A DNA stretch of 64,000 nt from Phialocephala subalpina (lineage: Eukaryota > Ascomycota > Leotiomycetes > Helotiales > Mollisiaceae), in NCBI GenBank assembly GCA_900073065.1, contig FJOG01000004.1, positions 1,147,936 through 1,211,935 of the forward strand, read 5' to 3'. The notes under the pieces are model-generated. The model made no database searches and was not told the origin of the DNA. It saw only the letters and a program-made list of their open reading frames with translations. The translations under genes and the position numbers were made by a program. This document shows, piece by piece, positions 20,743 through 31,715 of the stretch (the stretch's first letter is position 1; every line of letters starts with the position of its first letter).

Positions 20743-22648
20743 CTAAGCAGACCACCCCTCAATCGCCTCATCAACCTCACTTCTGTAAGTCTGCTGCGTC
20801 TTGCACTGCTCCAAGAACACTTTATACTTAACACCCAACAACTTGATCTCCTGCTTATCCTTGCCTGGTCTAGTGACTTTACCAGGCTTTGACATCCTAT
20901 CCATAATACTCCAGAGATCTTCCGTCTTGCCATCCTTATCCGCACTCGCAGCCTTGGCGCCCAACATAGCTGCTCCATGCACCACTGCGGCGTGAACATA
21001 TCTTGGGATCAAGACTGGCATGCCGCAAGTGGTAGCCATTAACTCCATAAGGATCTTGTTCTGGCATTGAGAGCCAGACATGAAGATACTGGTGATGGTG
21101 TGGCCGGACTCATTCATAGTTTCGATAATTTGACGAGTTTGCATGGCGATGAATTCCATGGTGGCGTAGTAGTACAGTGCTAGCCCGTCCATGGAACGAT
21201 CAGAACTGAGACCAATAACTGAACCTGACATTTTTGGATCAGCGATAGGAGAGCGATTTCCCCAGAGGTCGCCATAGAAGAAGAAATGGCGGCCGAGATA
21301 GCTGATGGTTGGTGCGTTGGTCTTCTCTTTCAATTCGTCCAGGTGGTTGTTGAGGTAGTCGTAGATGGAAGTGTTGAACGATTCGGCCATGGACATGGTT
21401 TCGTTGTATGCAGGATGGGTTTCAAGGACGTGCTTGAGGAGCTCGCCGGTGGCGGATTGGCCTCCTTCAGCCATCCAGAAGCCGGGGAGGAGGACGTCTC
21501 GATAGGGTCCCCAGACACCGTTGACGAAGACAGGGTCTTTTGACATGGCGAGGTGGCAGGTCGATGTTCCTGCTACAGCAGCCAGTCTGCTGAATGCTTG
21601 GGACATGTCGTTCTTAGGGACATGAGAGTCTAGTTGATCAGCTCCCAAGTTGACCTTGGCTCCGACCGTGCCAACCCAACCGGCGTAGGCGTCGATGACA
21701 CCACTTCCTACTGCGATACTGGCAGGTAGACCAAGTTGCGAAGCAGCCTTCTCGCTCAGAACGCCGACTAGTTCACCAGCACTCATGTACTTTCCATTCT
21801 GTCACCAGTTAGCAAGGACATCAAAGTCATAAAACACAGTAATGAAAAGGCTCACCACCCCATCAACTCCTCCCATTCTGATAAAGTTGTCTTTCGTAAG
21901 ATCTCCCAATCCAATAGTCTCATAGAAATCCTCTTGCCAACCCTTGACACTGCCATCAACACCAACAGGAACATATCCCTGTTTGCAGACCGTGCTGCAG
22001 AAGCTCCTCGTCTCATTGCCAGTAGCCAAATGTGTCAACGCATCCGCCAAATCGTAAAACTTGCAACGATCAAACAACTCCGGAGGCATATGATTCTTCA
22101 ACCACAAAACCTTCGGGATCTCCATCTCGATACTCATCTTGCCACCCACATAACGGAGCAGATTATGATTCGTAGCATTGATCTTCTCGGTCTCTTCGAT
22201 TGGTCTATGGTCCAGCCATAGGATAACATTTCGATCATTTCCATCGTTCTTGAAGTCTGGGCCGGTGACGGGGACAGGTTCATCGGTGTCGTGTGCGAAG
22301 ACTGCCAAGGAGCAGGTTGCGTCGAAACCGATTCCGCGGACGGTGGTGGGGTCGATGTTATGTTGGCTGAGAGCTCGGTGAACACATTGGCAGATACAGC
22401 GCCAGATGTCGGTTGTGGATTGTTCGTAGTATCCTGTCTCAGGTTGCCAAAGACCAATGTTCTCAGTTGCCACTGGCATCTATTAGCTAGAGTCCGCAAT
22501 GGTGGGGTAGCAACTCACAAGCTTTGATGTCACCAGAAGCATCAATAACGCACGCTCTAGCACTACCGGTACCTACATCGATACCAATGTAGTGGTCCAT
22601 GTGCGGATTCAGCTCATTGTGAGGACTATTACCGTTCAGCATCGCCAT
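20743..22648 (-). CDS. FGGY-family carbohydrate kinase (D-ribulokinase-like, YDR109C/FGGY type)
   Basis: ATP-dependent sugar kinase; by similarity to the human FGGY / yeast YDR109C group the substrate is probably D-ribulose, but the sequence alone does not prove this. Exons 22648-22519, 22472-21856 and 21798-20743 give 600 aa, with introns of 46 and 57 nt in phases 1 and 0. I chose ATG 22648, from which the frame reaches IGIDVGTGSARACVID at about residue 21. The N-lobe has GIGFDATCSLAVF and VILWLDHR; the C-lobe has GSGVIDAYAGWVG, AGTSTCHLAMS, FMSGSQCQNKILMEL and the ATP-site stretch HAAVVHGAAMLGAK. The frame upstream of the ATG is open on this strand (to 23072) without family sense, so I treat it as leader. 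Confidence 0.93.
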
Positions 22649-23403
22649 TGTTTTTGCAGAGGTCGGGTCTGAACTCACTCCATGGAGGCTTGCCTCGAGG
22701 GCTTCCTATAGTTTTGTCGGAATGGCAGTGAGTGAGCCATCTTGGATTAAGTTGCCTGTTATAAAGCTCCGGATCAGCTGGAGCTCTCAGTTGGGAGGGG
22801 GTGCAGCCTATTGTGTTGCTGTGTGCCTCGAAATTGTTGAGCAATGGCGGGGTAAGAGCTTGAAGGCGGGAGGAGATGAGGGGTTGCTGACTTGGCTTTA
22901 CTCGATGAAGTGATAGATTTTCCAGAGTGGGAAATTGGGTGCTTTCCGTATTGATTGTTGCTCTGGAATTATTTGTAACCTTGAGGCCTGAACAAGTTGG
23001 GGCAGCTCTGAGTTTTGTAGCATTTTTCTGCAGCAGGAGCTCCGACGATCTCCTGAGGACGTCATTCTCCACTCAAATCAAAGAGTGGAGACCCCCACAC
23101 GAATGGAGATGGAGAGAAAAATGAGTAAGCATAAGTTAGATAGACGGTGAGAAGCTAGTTCGAGCGAGGTATCAAAAATATCTGGAAAAAAAAGTTCAGA
23201 CATTGCAGCAGTGATGCATGATGAGCTCTGGTTCTGGAATTAATTGCACGTGTGTTGGCTCGGTAAAGTTTCCTCAGGGGTACAAGGGGACGTGGCAGTT
23301 GACAAGAGCTAGACCTCGTCTCGAGACATACGGCAATGCATGTGATTGAATTGCTCTGTGCTGTTGTACATGATCGTGAACCCCCGCTCAATTAGCCAAC
23401 GCT
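22649..23403. other. Intergenic region: FGGY promoter/leader and rpt6 3' flank
   Basis: Nothing coding supported. An open minus frame 23072-22629 that overlaps the kinase start in another frame is probably leader; if translated it would be an overlapping upstream ORF. Confidence 0.5.
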
Positions 23404-24675
23404 CTACTTCCACAACTTGCCCAAACTGACTTCCTTGTCGTCGTGCTTGTTGAGAACCTTCGCTGTAGCTAAATCGAAATCTTCTTGCGTGACGTGGACT
23501 CTTCTTTCCCTTAAAGCGTACATACCAGCCTCTGTGCACACACCCTTCAACTCGGCTCCCGAACATCCATTCATCTTCTCTGCGATCTTGGTGAGGTTAA
23601 TACCACGGGTAAGGTTCATGCTGCGGCTGTGAATTCGGAGAATATCTGCTCGAGCCTCGACTGTTGGCGGTGGGAACTCAATCTTTCGGTCGATTCTACC
23701 AGGTCTTAAAAGAGCAGGGTCTAGAATATCCAGTCGATTCGTAGCCATGATGACCTTGATGTTCTTCGTTGGCTCGAAACCATCCAGTTGATTCAGCAAT
23801 TCCAGCATAGTTCTCTGGACTTCGGAGTCACCACCCGAAGAGCCTTCCACACGCGAGGATCCGATAGAATCGATTTCGTCCATGAAGATGATAGATGGGG
23901 CGTGTTCTCTGGCCATAACGAAGAGTTCGCGGACCATTCTTGATCCTTCTCCGATGTACTTCTGCACCAACTCTGATCCCGACACCCGAATGAACTTGCA
24001 GTCCGTATGATGTGCCACAGCTCTCGCAAGCAGAGTCTTCCCGGTTCCTGGTGGTCCGTATAGAAGAACACCTTTGGGTTGTGCTATACCGAGGGATTCG
24101 AAGAGTTCTGGGTGCTTCAGGCCGAGCTCGATGACTTCCTTGATCTCTTTAATCTGTTGATCCAGACCACCGATCATATCATATGTACTATCCGGAACCT
24201 TCTCAACCATCATGAGGGACACTAGAGGATCGACGGAGGACGGGAGCATCTTTTCGAGTTTGTAGGAATCGGACAGAAGGGTTACCCGCTTTCCAACGGT
24301 AAGCTTGGAGATGTCGACATTATCGGAGATATCAACGACTGTATAGATGTCAGTGCCTGCATATCCTAAGAAGAACAGCGCATCATCGTACCATATTTGC
24401 CCTCCGGGTGTACCTTGACCAAGACCTTCTTCGTGCCCATAACCTTTACAACCTCCCCAACATATGATCCTGGCTGCTGTAATAACCCAAGCTCCTCTCG
24501 CAGTAGGCGTACTAGATGAAGGTTAACTGGGAATGTAGACAGCACGATCTTGTGTTTTACCTCTTGAGTTGTAGTCATTTCTCTGAGCTTCTAATCTTCG
24601 AAGGACGGCTTGACCCTGGATGATCTCGAGCTTCATGCTCTCAATCTTATTGTGGAAGAAGCTGTCAAGCGCCAT
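23404..24675 (-). CDS. rpt6: 26S proteasome regulatory subunit 8, AAA ATPase Rpt6 (Sug1)
   Basis: One of the six ATPases of the 19S base that unfold and translocate ubiquitylated substrates into the proteasome. Exons 24675-24561, 24511-24392 and 24338-23404 give 389 aa, the normal length. The N-terminus [18 protein letters not shown] is the coiled coil, and an OB-like region contains [12 protein letters not shown]. The AAA domain has Walker A GPPGTGKT (about 173-180), Walker B IIFMDEID (about 230-235), and the second region of homology with [17 protein letters not shown]. The protein ends in SLGKLWK. Both introns are short (49 and 53 nt, GTAAAA and GTACGA donors). It lies head-to-head with the Vnx1-like gene, with 657 bp between start codons. 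Confidence 0.97.
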
Positions 24676-25332
24676 GTTGACGATGTGATAGGTAGAAGCG
24701 GACGAGGTTGGATGAAGAAGAGTATTTGCAGGGTCGTGGTTGTTCTGCGCAATCGCCTCTTCTATTGATTTGAGCGAGCTTCAGGCGTCTCTGTAACGCG
24801 TTGCAGCTTTCTAGCTGTGGCCTTACGAGGCTAGGAGTAAGAGCCTCACATCTCAGGCCGCCAAGTCCCTCTTACTAGTCACCAGAACATTCGCAACACC
24901 AGCAAGCCACTCGCAGGGATTCACGAATTAGGATGAAAACAAGGCGGAGGGCGCGGCTGCACCGAAGGTCATTCGATAGACCTGCATGCATCAGATCAAG
25001 AAACCCGTGGACCTGATCGGAATGTGTATCTCGTCTGGTGTCGGATACAAAAGAAAATCCGAGTCATTCTCACTCTCTTACCAAATAATAATCCATCACC
25101 AGTCAACAAACATCGCGAGCTTCCTCTCTTAATCTTACAAACGCCACCGCAACGAAGCTCGAATGCCTTCTGCACCTTCCTCTCTCCCCCATTCGTTTAC
25201 ATCTGCAGATCTGCAGCGAAGGGCACGGCGGGAGCTCCCACTTGTTGTAAAGCTTACTTGCACCAGCTGATGCCATAGCGATAGTCAGCGAGCGAAGTCT
25301 TTAGCAGATAAAGATAATCGCGCACAGCAACC
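24676..25332. promoter_or_regulatory. Shared divergent promoter region, rpt6 / vnx1-like
   Basis: 657 bp between two outward-facing start codons. I see no obvious TATA box and no clear proteasome-associated control element (GGTGGCAAA). The right part is CT/CA-rich, a likely leader of the plus-strand gene. Confidence 0.5.
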
Positions 25333-28300
25333 ATGGCCTCAGGACAGGATAACCAGGATAACCACTCCACCGAGACCAGGGACTTCGTTCACAGTCCCAT
25401 CGACACCGAAATGTCGACACCCACATCTCCTACAGACAGTCGACACCCTCTGGCAAGAGTGGAGTCCATCAACCAGCAGGTCGCGCCAGATGAAGGCCTT
25501 TCAGAGAGCTATCAGTCGGCTGAGACGATTCGTCGTCGACCAGACACCCACACATATGGTATGATACATCTGCAGATTCATAAACCAGAGAACCAAGATA
25601 TCTTGTGCGGTCCGGTCCGGAGCTAACTTTCCCCAGGAACTATTCAACAACCAGATGTCACTCCTTCATCAGAACATAGAAATAGCGAATCGTCAGCAGC
25701 TAGCGAGCGTCCACAACCACAGAGCTTGGAGTCCTCTCGATCCTTCCAACCTATACGGTCTCCGATGTTGGGTCCTGAACGAGGACGAGGGAAACCAAAG
25801 AAGCCTGGAATGCCGCGTCGAGCATCATCAAACGTACAAGCTCCTCATCGTGGGCAGGAGTTCTCGGTAGACGACGACGTGACGGAAATTGAGGGCGATT
25901 TAGCTTCCCGGCCTAGTGCCTCAGGATACGGTACTGCCAGACATCTAGGGTCAACGCTGAGAAGACGGCCAACCACACAAGCACCTGCATTGGCGAGAGT
26001 AGACTCCGCTCGGGAAGAAGAAGTTGAGGCTGAACCTCAAACCGAGGCAGCGAGTATAACTGGGGACACTATGAGAGACCAACCTCAAGAGATAGATGAA
26101 GACCCGCCCGAAGTTGGCATAGACGACACACCACAAGAAGACGACGATGAGGACGACGATCTTAGTGATGCGGAGAGTTTTACGCTGAAGGACCGCCAGC
26201 AGGCTATCAATGAGACACATCCCTTCGGTATACGTATTTGGAAGCCAGCGCTATACAAGAAGAATCGATCAGTACAAAAGACGGCAGAAGGCGACATTCA
26301 TTCGTCTCCTGGTGGCAGAGTCAACAAATGGCTTTTATTCTTCAATATTTTGTGGACCGTCTGGTTTGGTTGGTGGCTGGCATTGATAGCTTTTGTCGGG
26401 GCAGTTGTGTGCTTCATCTTTGGGGCTGCACCTAGTGCTGTTGAATATGGTCGGGTGCTTTGGGGCCTGGCTGGATATCTGTTCTACCCATTCGGAAAGT
26501 TCGTTCGCCTGGAACAAGATGAAGCCTACGCCCAAGAGGACGAAGGCGAGGGACGTAGCATTACAGAGTATGAGCAGTGGCAAAGTGGAGATATAGAGGA
26601 CGGAAGACTGTTCTTCGGGCCGCAGGGCAGTCGCTCAATCGTTGGGCGTTCTAGACGGAGTATCGATTCGTCGAACGCCAGCGAGACCGATAGTCTATTA
26701 GGCCGTCCTGGACGGAACCACCTGCGAGGCACTTCTGAGCGGCCGTACAAGAGAAGACTATTCGGGAGAGGCCAGTGGAATACAGGTCGAGTCATATTCT
26801 TCCTGTTTTTCTATGGACTCATAACCCCTCTTCTGTTTGTTGTCTCCGGCATATGTTGGTTCATGGTCTTCTGGATACCAATGGGCAAAGTCACGATGCT
26901 ACTGTTCTACCATCTTCGACGACATCCATTGGCCCTTTCCTTTCAGTCTGATTCTGAGTATTCTCGGGGCGCCATCTCGAACTCGTCCATACTTCTCTGC
27001 ACATACCGTGCCGTTGGTCTCAAATATTGGAAATATACCGTGGATGGTACTAATATTTTCCTGATCAACTTGATGGCAGTCGTCTTGTTTGTCATCTTCG
27101 ACTACTTCATTCTCAAGGAATTGCTTGGCGTTGAAGGCCTCCTCATCACTGGAGACGCATTTCTATTCATGGCAGCTTTATTCTCGATCATTCCACTGGC
27201 ATACTTCATCGGTCAGGCAGTTGCATCTATTTCAGCGCAGTCTTCCATGGGTCTTGGTGCTGCTATCAATGCCTTCTTTTCGACCCTCGTCGAGGTGTTC
27301 CTCTACTGTGTTGCCCTCAACAATGGCAAAGGTTCACTTGTAGAAGGAAGCATTATCGGCAGTATCTTCGCCGGTATCCTTTTCCTACCAGGGCTGTCTA
27401 TGTGCTTTGGGGCAATCAAACGAAAGACTCAGAGATTCAATGCCAGATCGGCAGGTGTGACGTCCACGATGCTACTGTTCGCTGTTATCGCAGCCTTTGG
27501 TCCAACCCTTTTCTACCAGATATATGGCACTGTAAGTCTACTAGAACCCGTTCAGAGTCAAGAGCTAACTGTGTAAAGCATGAACTCAATTGCTTGACCT
27601 GCGAAGATAGTGCCGGGCCATCCCCAAGCCGGGATTGTCGCCGTTGCTACTTTTCACAAACTCCAACGTTGAACGATCGATTCTACCAAGAAGCCGTTCG
27701 TCCATTCTGCTGGTTTGCTGCCGTTTTACTCTTCTTGTCCTACGCAATCGGCCTATGGTTTACCCTGCGAACCCACGCAGCTGTCATATGGAATAATGAA
27801 GCAGACGAGAAGAAGATCCCGGACGTCCACCATGCTTCTATTCAACCACCCCAACCCACTGTCGTACCTGCTCGATTGCAGAGACTTGGCACTCATAACT
27901 CATCAAGCGAGGCTCAGGGATTAGAGATCCGAGAGTCGCAACTCTACAAACGCATATTAGGACAGTCACTGAAGCAGGTCGGTCTTGATCAGCGTGATGA
28001 CAGTACCCGACACAATTCTCTTGTGGAAACTCCAGGTCCGAATGGCTCGGCTCCTACACCACACTTACCACCTCCAAAAAGCAGTGGAGGGGAAAGTGCA
28101 CGGTCGGAGATCCACATACCAGGATTCACAGATGCTCAAAACACCAATCTTGTTCGTGAAGTTGCAGAGATTGCAGCCACAGCCGCGACTATTGCAGCCA
28201 GAGATGCCACGAAGGCTCCCAGAAGAACCTCTATTACTACGAACCAGCCATCTCAGGGAACACTTACTAAACCACATCATGTCAGAGCTGGGTTAGTGCA

Positions 28301-29010
28301 TGACCATGAGGAACACGCCGCCGCTGATGCTACTGGAGGTGGTCATGACGCACCGAATTGGAGCCGAATGAAGAGTTCAATCATTCTCTGTGGTGCAACG
28401 GTGCTATATGCCCTCATTGCTGAGATCTTGGTCGATTGCGTTGACGTTATCTTGCAAGGATCCGGTATAGATGAGAAGTTCCTGGGTATCACTCTCTTTG
28501 CACTCGTACCCAATACCACGGAGTTTTTGGTAAGCAACATAACCCTGTTTTTAGATGCTCCGCCCACTAATTGTGTTTTGGCAGAATGCTATCTCGTTCG
28601 CCATGAATGGCAACATTGCACTGTCCATGGAAATTGGATCAGCGTACGCTCTCCAAGTCTGTTTATTGCAAATTCCTGCACTGGTCCTTTACAGCGCCTT
28701 CACCATTGGCAATTGGGAGGATCCCAAGGAGGTGGTAGACCACACATTCAGTCTCATCTTCCCTCAATGGGATATGATCACTGTCATTCTCTGCGTTTTC
28801 CTTTTGAGTTACATGTACGGCGAAGGGAAGAGCAATTATTTCAAGGGCTCTATCCTTCTTCTAAGTTATATGGTCGTCATTATTGGGTTCTGGTTCTCGC
28901 ATCTCTCAGACCCTGAAGCAATGGGAGTATCTCGATTCGACATCATGACTGCAGGGGGTAGTTTCAAAACGGCGGGTAGGGGCAAGGCAGGATATGCTTT
29001 CCAGCAGTAA
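25333..29010 (+). CDS. Vacuolar cation/H+ exchanger, Vnx1-like (CaCA superfamily)
   Basis: Large membrane antiporter of the Ca2+/cation family; yeast Vnx1 exchanges Na+/K+ for H+ at the vacuole. Exons 25333-25558, 25637-27531, 27579-28529 and 28585-29010 give 1165 aa, in the range of filamentous-fungal members. Residues 1-about 270 are hydrophilic with acidic runs (EDDDEDDDLSDAESF). The membrane part starts at about FFNILWTVWFGWWLALIAFVG. The first alpha repeat includes GAAINAFFSTLVEVFLYCVA, followed by GSIIGSIFAGILFLPG. A second hydrophilic loop precedes the second repeat (LFALVPNTTEF, then NAISFAMNGNIALSMEIGSA across the last intron). The last exon ends in helices and GKAGYAFQQ. A Cys-rich segment, LNCLTCEDSAG..CRRCY, follows intron 2. 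All introns are 47-78 nt. Confidence 0.93.
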
Positions 29011-29777
29011 ATTTAAGAATAGCGCGATGGATTACACAGCGGCAGTTCATTGTTAATATTCTCTCATTTGAGCGCCGGCGTTAGGAGATCGTTCGGGTGC
29101 TCTGTAGTAGATACCGGTTGCAGCGCAACTTTTTCATTGTTTATTAGCGAATTCTACGAGGTAGATGGAGCATGTGTATGATAGTTCGGAGGAATATGGT
29201 AAATAAGACAATAATGAGTGGTGTCCACCTGGTGGCATGAACTCTCTGTCACTGCGGGTGAGATTTTAGCTACGCAGCTTAAAATCAATAACAGCTCGCT
29301 TCCGACTTATACTTCGTACAAAGAGACGTATCAATTCCTCTTGTTGACTCTCGAATTTCTAATCGAGCTCGGCGATGTTCAAGTTGACATTGTCCCAAGT
29401 CGAGTGGCAAATCGAAGTTCGGAGTTAAGCCCTCCAAACTCCAAAACTGCTTCAAACGCCGAATTGAGGGTCCAAAGGTGGAGGAAAGCCGTTATCGCCA
29501 TCACCTGCCTACCTGCCGGTATATCCGTCTAAATTCTAATGATACTCCTGGAACATGATTGGTACATTTCATTAGAAACTCAGCTTCTTTTGGCGCGAGT
29601 GGCTCCTTCCATCATTGCTGCATAGTTTCGGTTGATGACGTTTTCTGGGTCAACAAAACAGCTCCAGACAGCTCTTTCCTATAAAATCTGCCATTATTCT
29701 TGCAACTCTGTATGTTCGCAATTCCAACTCTCACAAACGCATCAAGACGTCAATTCTCTACTACCAAATCAGTCAAT
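29011..29777. promoter_or_regulatory. Intergenic region with TATA-box promoter of the SDR gene
   Basis: No gene found between the exchanger stop and the SDR start. A good TATA box (CTATAAAATC, 29679-29688) lies about 95 bp upstream of the ATG, followed by a CA/CT-rich leader, typical of a regulated rather than a housekeeping promoter. Confidence 0.6.
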
Positions 29778-30888
29778 ATGAAGGTTCTTCTTACAGGCAA
29801 GTCGATCATCACCTCTCCATCTAAAAATTACCCCACCATTGCTACCCCTCTATCGCTCTCCATCAACAACACCAACTGACAACCACCAAGGAGGCAGCGG
29901 ATTTATCGCCGCCCACGTCGTCGACATCCTCCTCGAGCACGGCCACGAAGTTATCACCACTGTTCGATCGCAGGAAAAGGCCGACAAGATCAAATCCGCG
30001 CACCCCAAAGCCGGCTCAAACCTCGATTTCCGAATCGTCGAAGACATCGCACAGGAAAACGCCTTCGATAAAGCTGTTCAATCCCTCCCTGGACTCGAGG
30101 CTGTGATCCATACTGCTAGTCCGTTCCATTTCAATGTTACGGATACGAAGAAAGATCTCCTTGATCCAGCGATCATTGGAACAACGGGGATTTTGAAGGC
30201 GATCAAGGCGCATGCCCCGAGTGTGAAGCATGTTGTGATCACTAGCTCTTTCGCGTCGATCGTCGATGGATCGAAGGGAACGAGACCTGGACATACGTAC
30301 TCGGAGAAAGACTGGAATCCCGTCACCCTTGAGGAAGCCGTTCAGAATCCAAGCAATGGGTATCGAGCTTCTAAAACTTTTGCTGAGAAAGCGGCTTGGG
30401 AGTTTCTTGAGAAGGAGAAACCTAATTTTACGGTGGCGACTATGTGTCCTCCCCTCGTCTTGGGTCCTATCGTTCATTATTTGAACTCGCTGGATGGATT
30501 GAATACCTCTAACCAACGAGTTCGAAACTTGATCACGGGGCAGAATAAGAAAGAGATTCCGGATACGGGAACATACATCTGGGTCGATGTCCGTGACCTC
30601 GCTCTCGCACACGTCAAGGCGATAGAGATTCCTGAGGCGGCGAATAAGAGGTTTTTCATCACGGCGGGTTATTTCACAAATAAGGAGGTTTGTGAAATTA
30701 TTAGGAAGAACTTCCCAGAGTATGAGAGTGAGTTGCCTGGAAAGGAGATCAAGGGAGGCGATTATCCGGAGGGAGGGTTGTATAAGTATGATAATTCGAG
30801 GGTGGTGGAGGTTTTGGGCATTAAGTTTAGGACGTTAGAGGAGAGTATTGTGGATTTGGTGAAGAGTTTGAAAAGTGTTGGTGCCTAG
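29778..30888 (+). CDS. NAD(P)H-dependent extended SDR reductase (Gre2 / dihydroflavonol-reductase-like)
   Basis: Oxidoreductase that probably reduces a ketone or aldehyde with NADPH, like yeast methylglyoxal/isovaleraldehyde reductase Gre2; substrate unknown. Exon 1 is only 19 nt (29778-29796) and exon 2 is 29891-30888, giving 338 aa. The join yields MKVLLTGGSGFIAAHVVDIL, the Rossmann GxxGxxA motif. The catalytic pair is NGYRASK, with Tyr164 and Lys168; a Ser-rich strand (VITSSFASIVD) precedes it. Intron 1 needs a GC donor: ACAG/GCAAGT at 29797, with acceptor CCAAG at 29890 and a branch-like AACTGAC at about 29874. Without the first exon the protein lacks its start and half the cofactor motif. 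C-terminus ends KSLKSVGA. Confidence 0.93.
29797..29890 (+). other. GC-AG intron in the SDR gene
   Basis: Donor ACAG/GCAAGT matches the GC-AG consensus exactly; acceptor CCAAG/GA; 94 nt, phase 1. The join restores the invariant glycine motif. Confidence 0.88.
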
Positions 30889-31715
30889 AAGGCGGTCAGA
30901 AATGGGTGAGCGATAGAAGATGATAGAGAAAGATCGTAATTGAAAAGCGTTCTTATGAAACACTAAGCACTCTTGTCGTTGTCCTGAAGCTGGCGGGACC
31001 TTTGAGAATGAGCGGGGAAGCGAGCTTCGAGTAAGATCTGAGGGAAATTCTAAAGTCATATGTAATAAATTCCTTTGGTTTACTCGCCTTTGAAATCTAG
31101 TCTCTATAAACGTCCCTAACTTCTAGGTACTTTGTTGTATTGCTTTTTTTTCCCGAACGGGGTGTGTCTCTTCTGTGAAGGGCTGAGTTTGGTTGATGTT
31201 AGAGGGCTGAGGTTGAGCTCAAAAACCTGCTGTTGGAAGTAAGGCGTTGAGTGTCGAGAAAGTGCTTTTTGCAGCTGATAAGCTGAATTCGAGTTCATAG
31301 TGGCTGAAAAGGCTGAGTCAAAGAGCTAAAATCGAGGGGAAATAATGTTCCAGAGCCAGAGGGACTTTGATAGAGTGAGAACAAAAGTTTACCAGTTGAT
31401 CATTCGAGTCGATGCCTCGGTGAATGTCACTCTCGGAAACCCCTTTATTCCATGTGATGTTTCACTACTTGTGTTGGAAGCCATGTATGCCTCCTGGTGT
31501 GCAGAATAAGTGACACAGAGCATGCAATTGTCCTGCCTTCTCTGGGACTTTAGGAATGGAAATTGAAGCTGAACTTCGATCAAACTTCGACGCGAGATTT
31601 GCAAAATTGACTTTGATGATATGTCTCCTAGGCTTTGATGTTTTCACACTCTGATAAATGTCCCTAGAACTCTAGTAGTTTGGTGTGTCGCTTTATTGGA
31701 ACGTATCGAGTCTGC
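30889..31715. other. Intergenic region with a two-copy short degenerate repeat
   Basis: Tail-to-tail gap between the SDR and F-box genes. No gene supported. Blocks at 31101-31143 and 31649-31692 share the order ATAAA.GTCCCTA.A.CTCTAG..TTTG.TGT.T.GCTTT, so they appear to be diverged copies. Confidence 0.5.

Noticed and set aside
22629..23072. 147-codon minus-strand frame upstream of the FGGY kinase
   Set aside because: It overlaps the kinase start in another frame and has no recognisable domain; more likely leader sequence.
20743..29010. Metabolic or secondary-metabolite gene cluster
   Set aside because: Neighbouring genes (sugar kinase, proteasome ATPase, cation exchanger) have no shared pathway and no core synthase is present; the lone questin-oxidase-like gene at 52-54 kb also has no polyketide synthase nearby.
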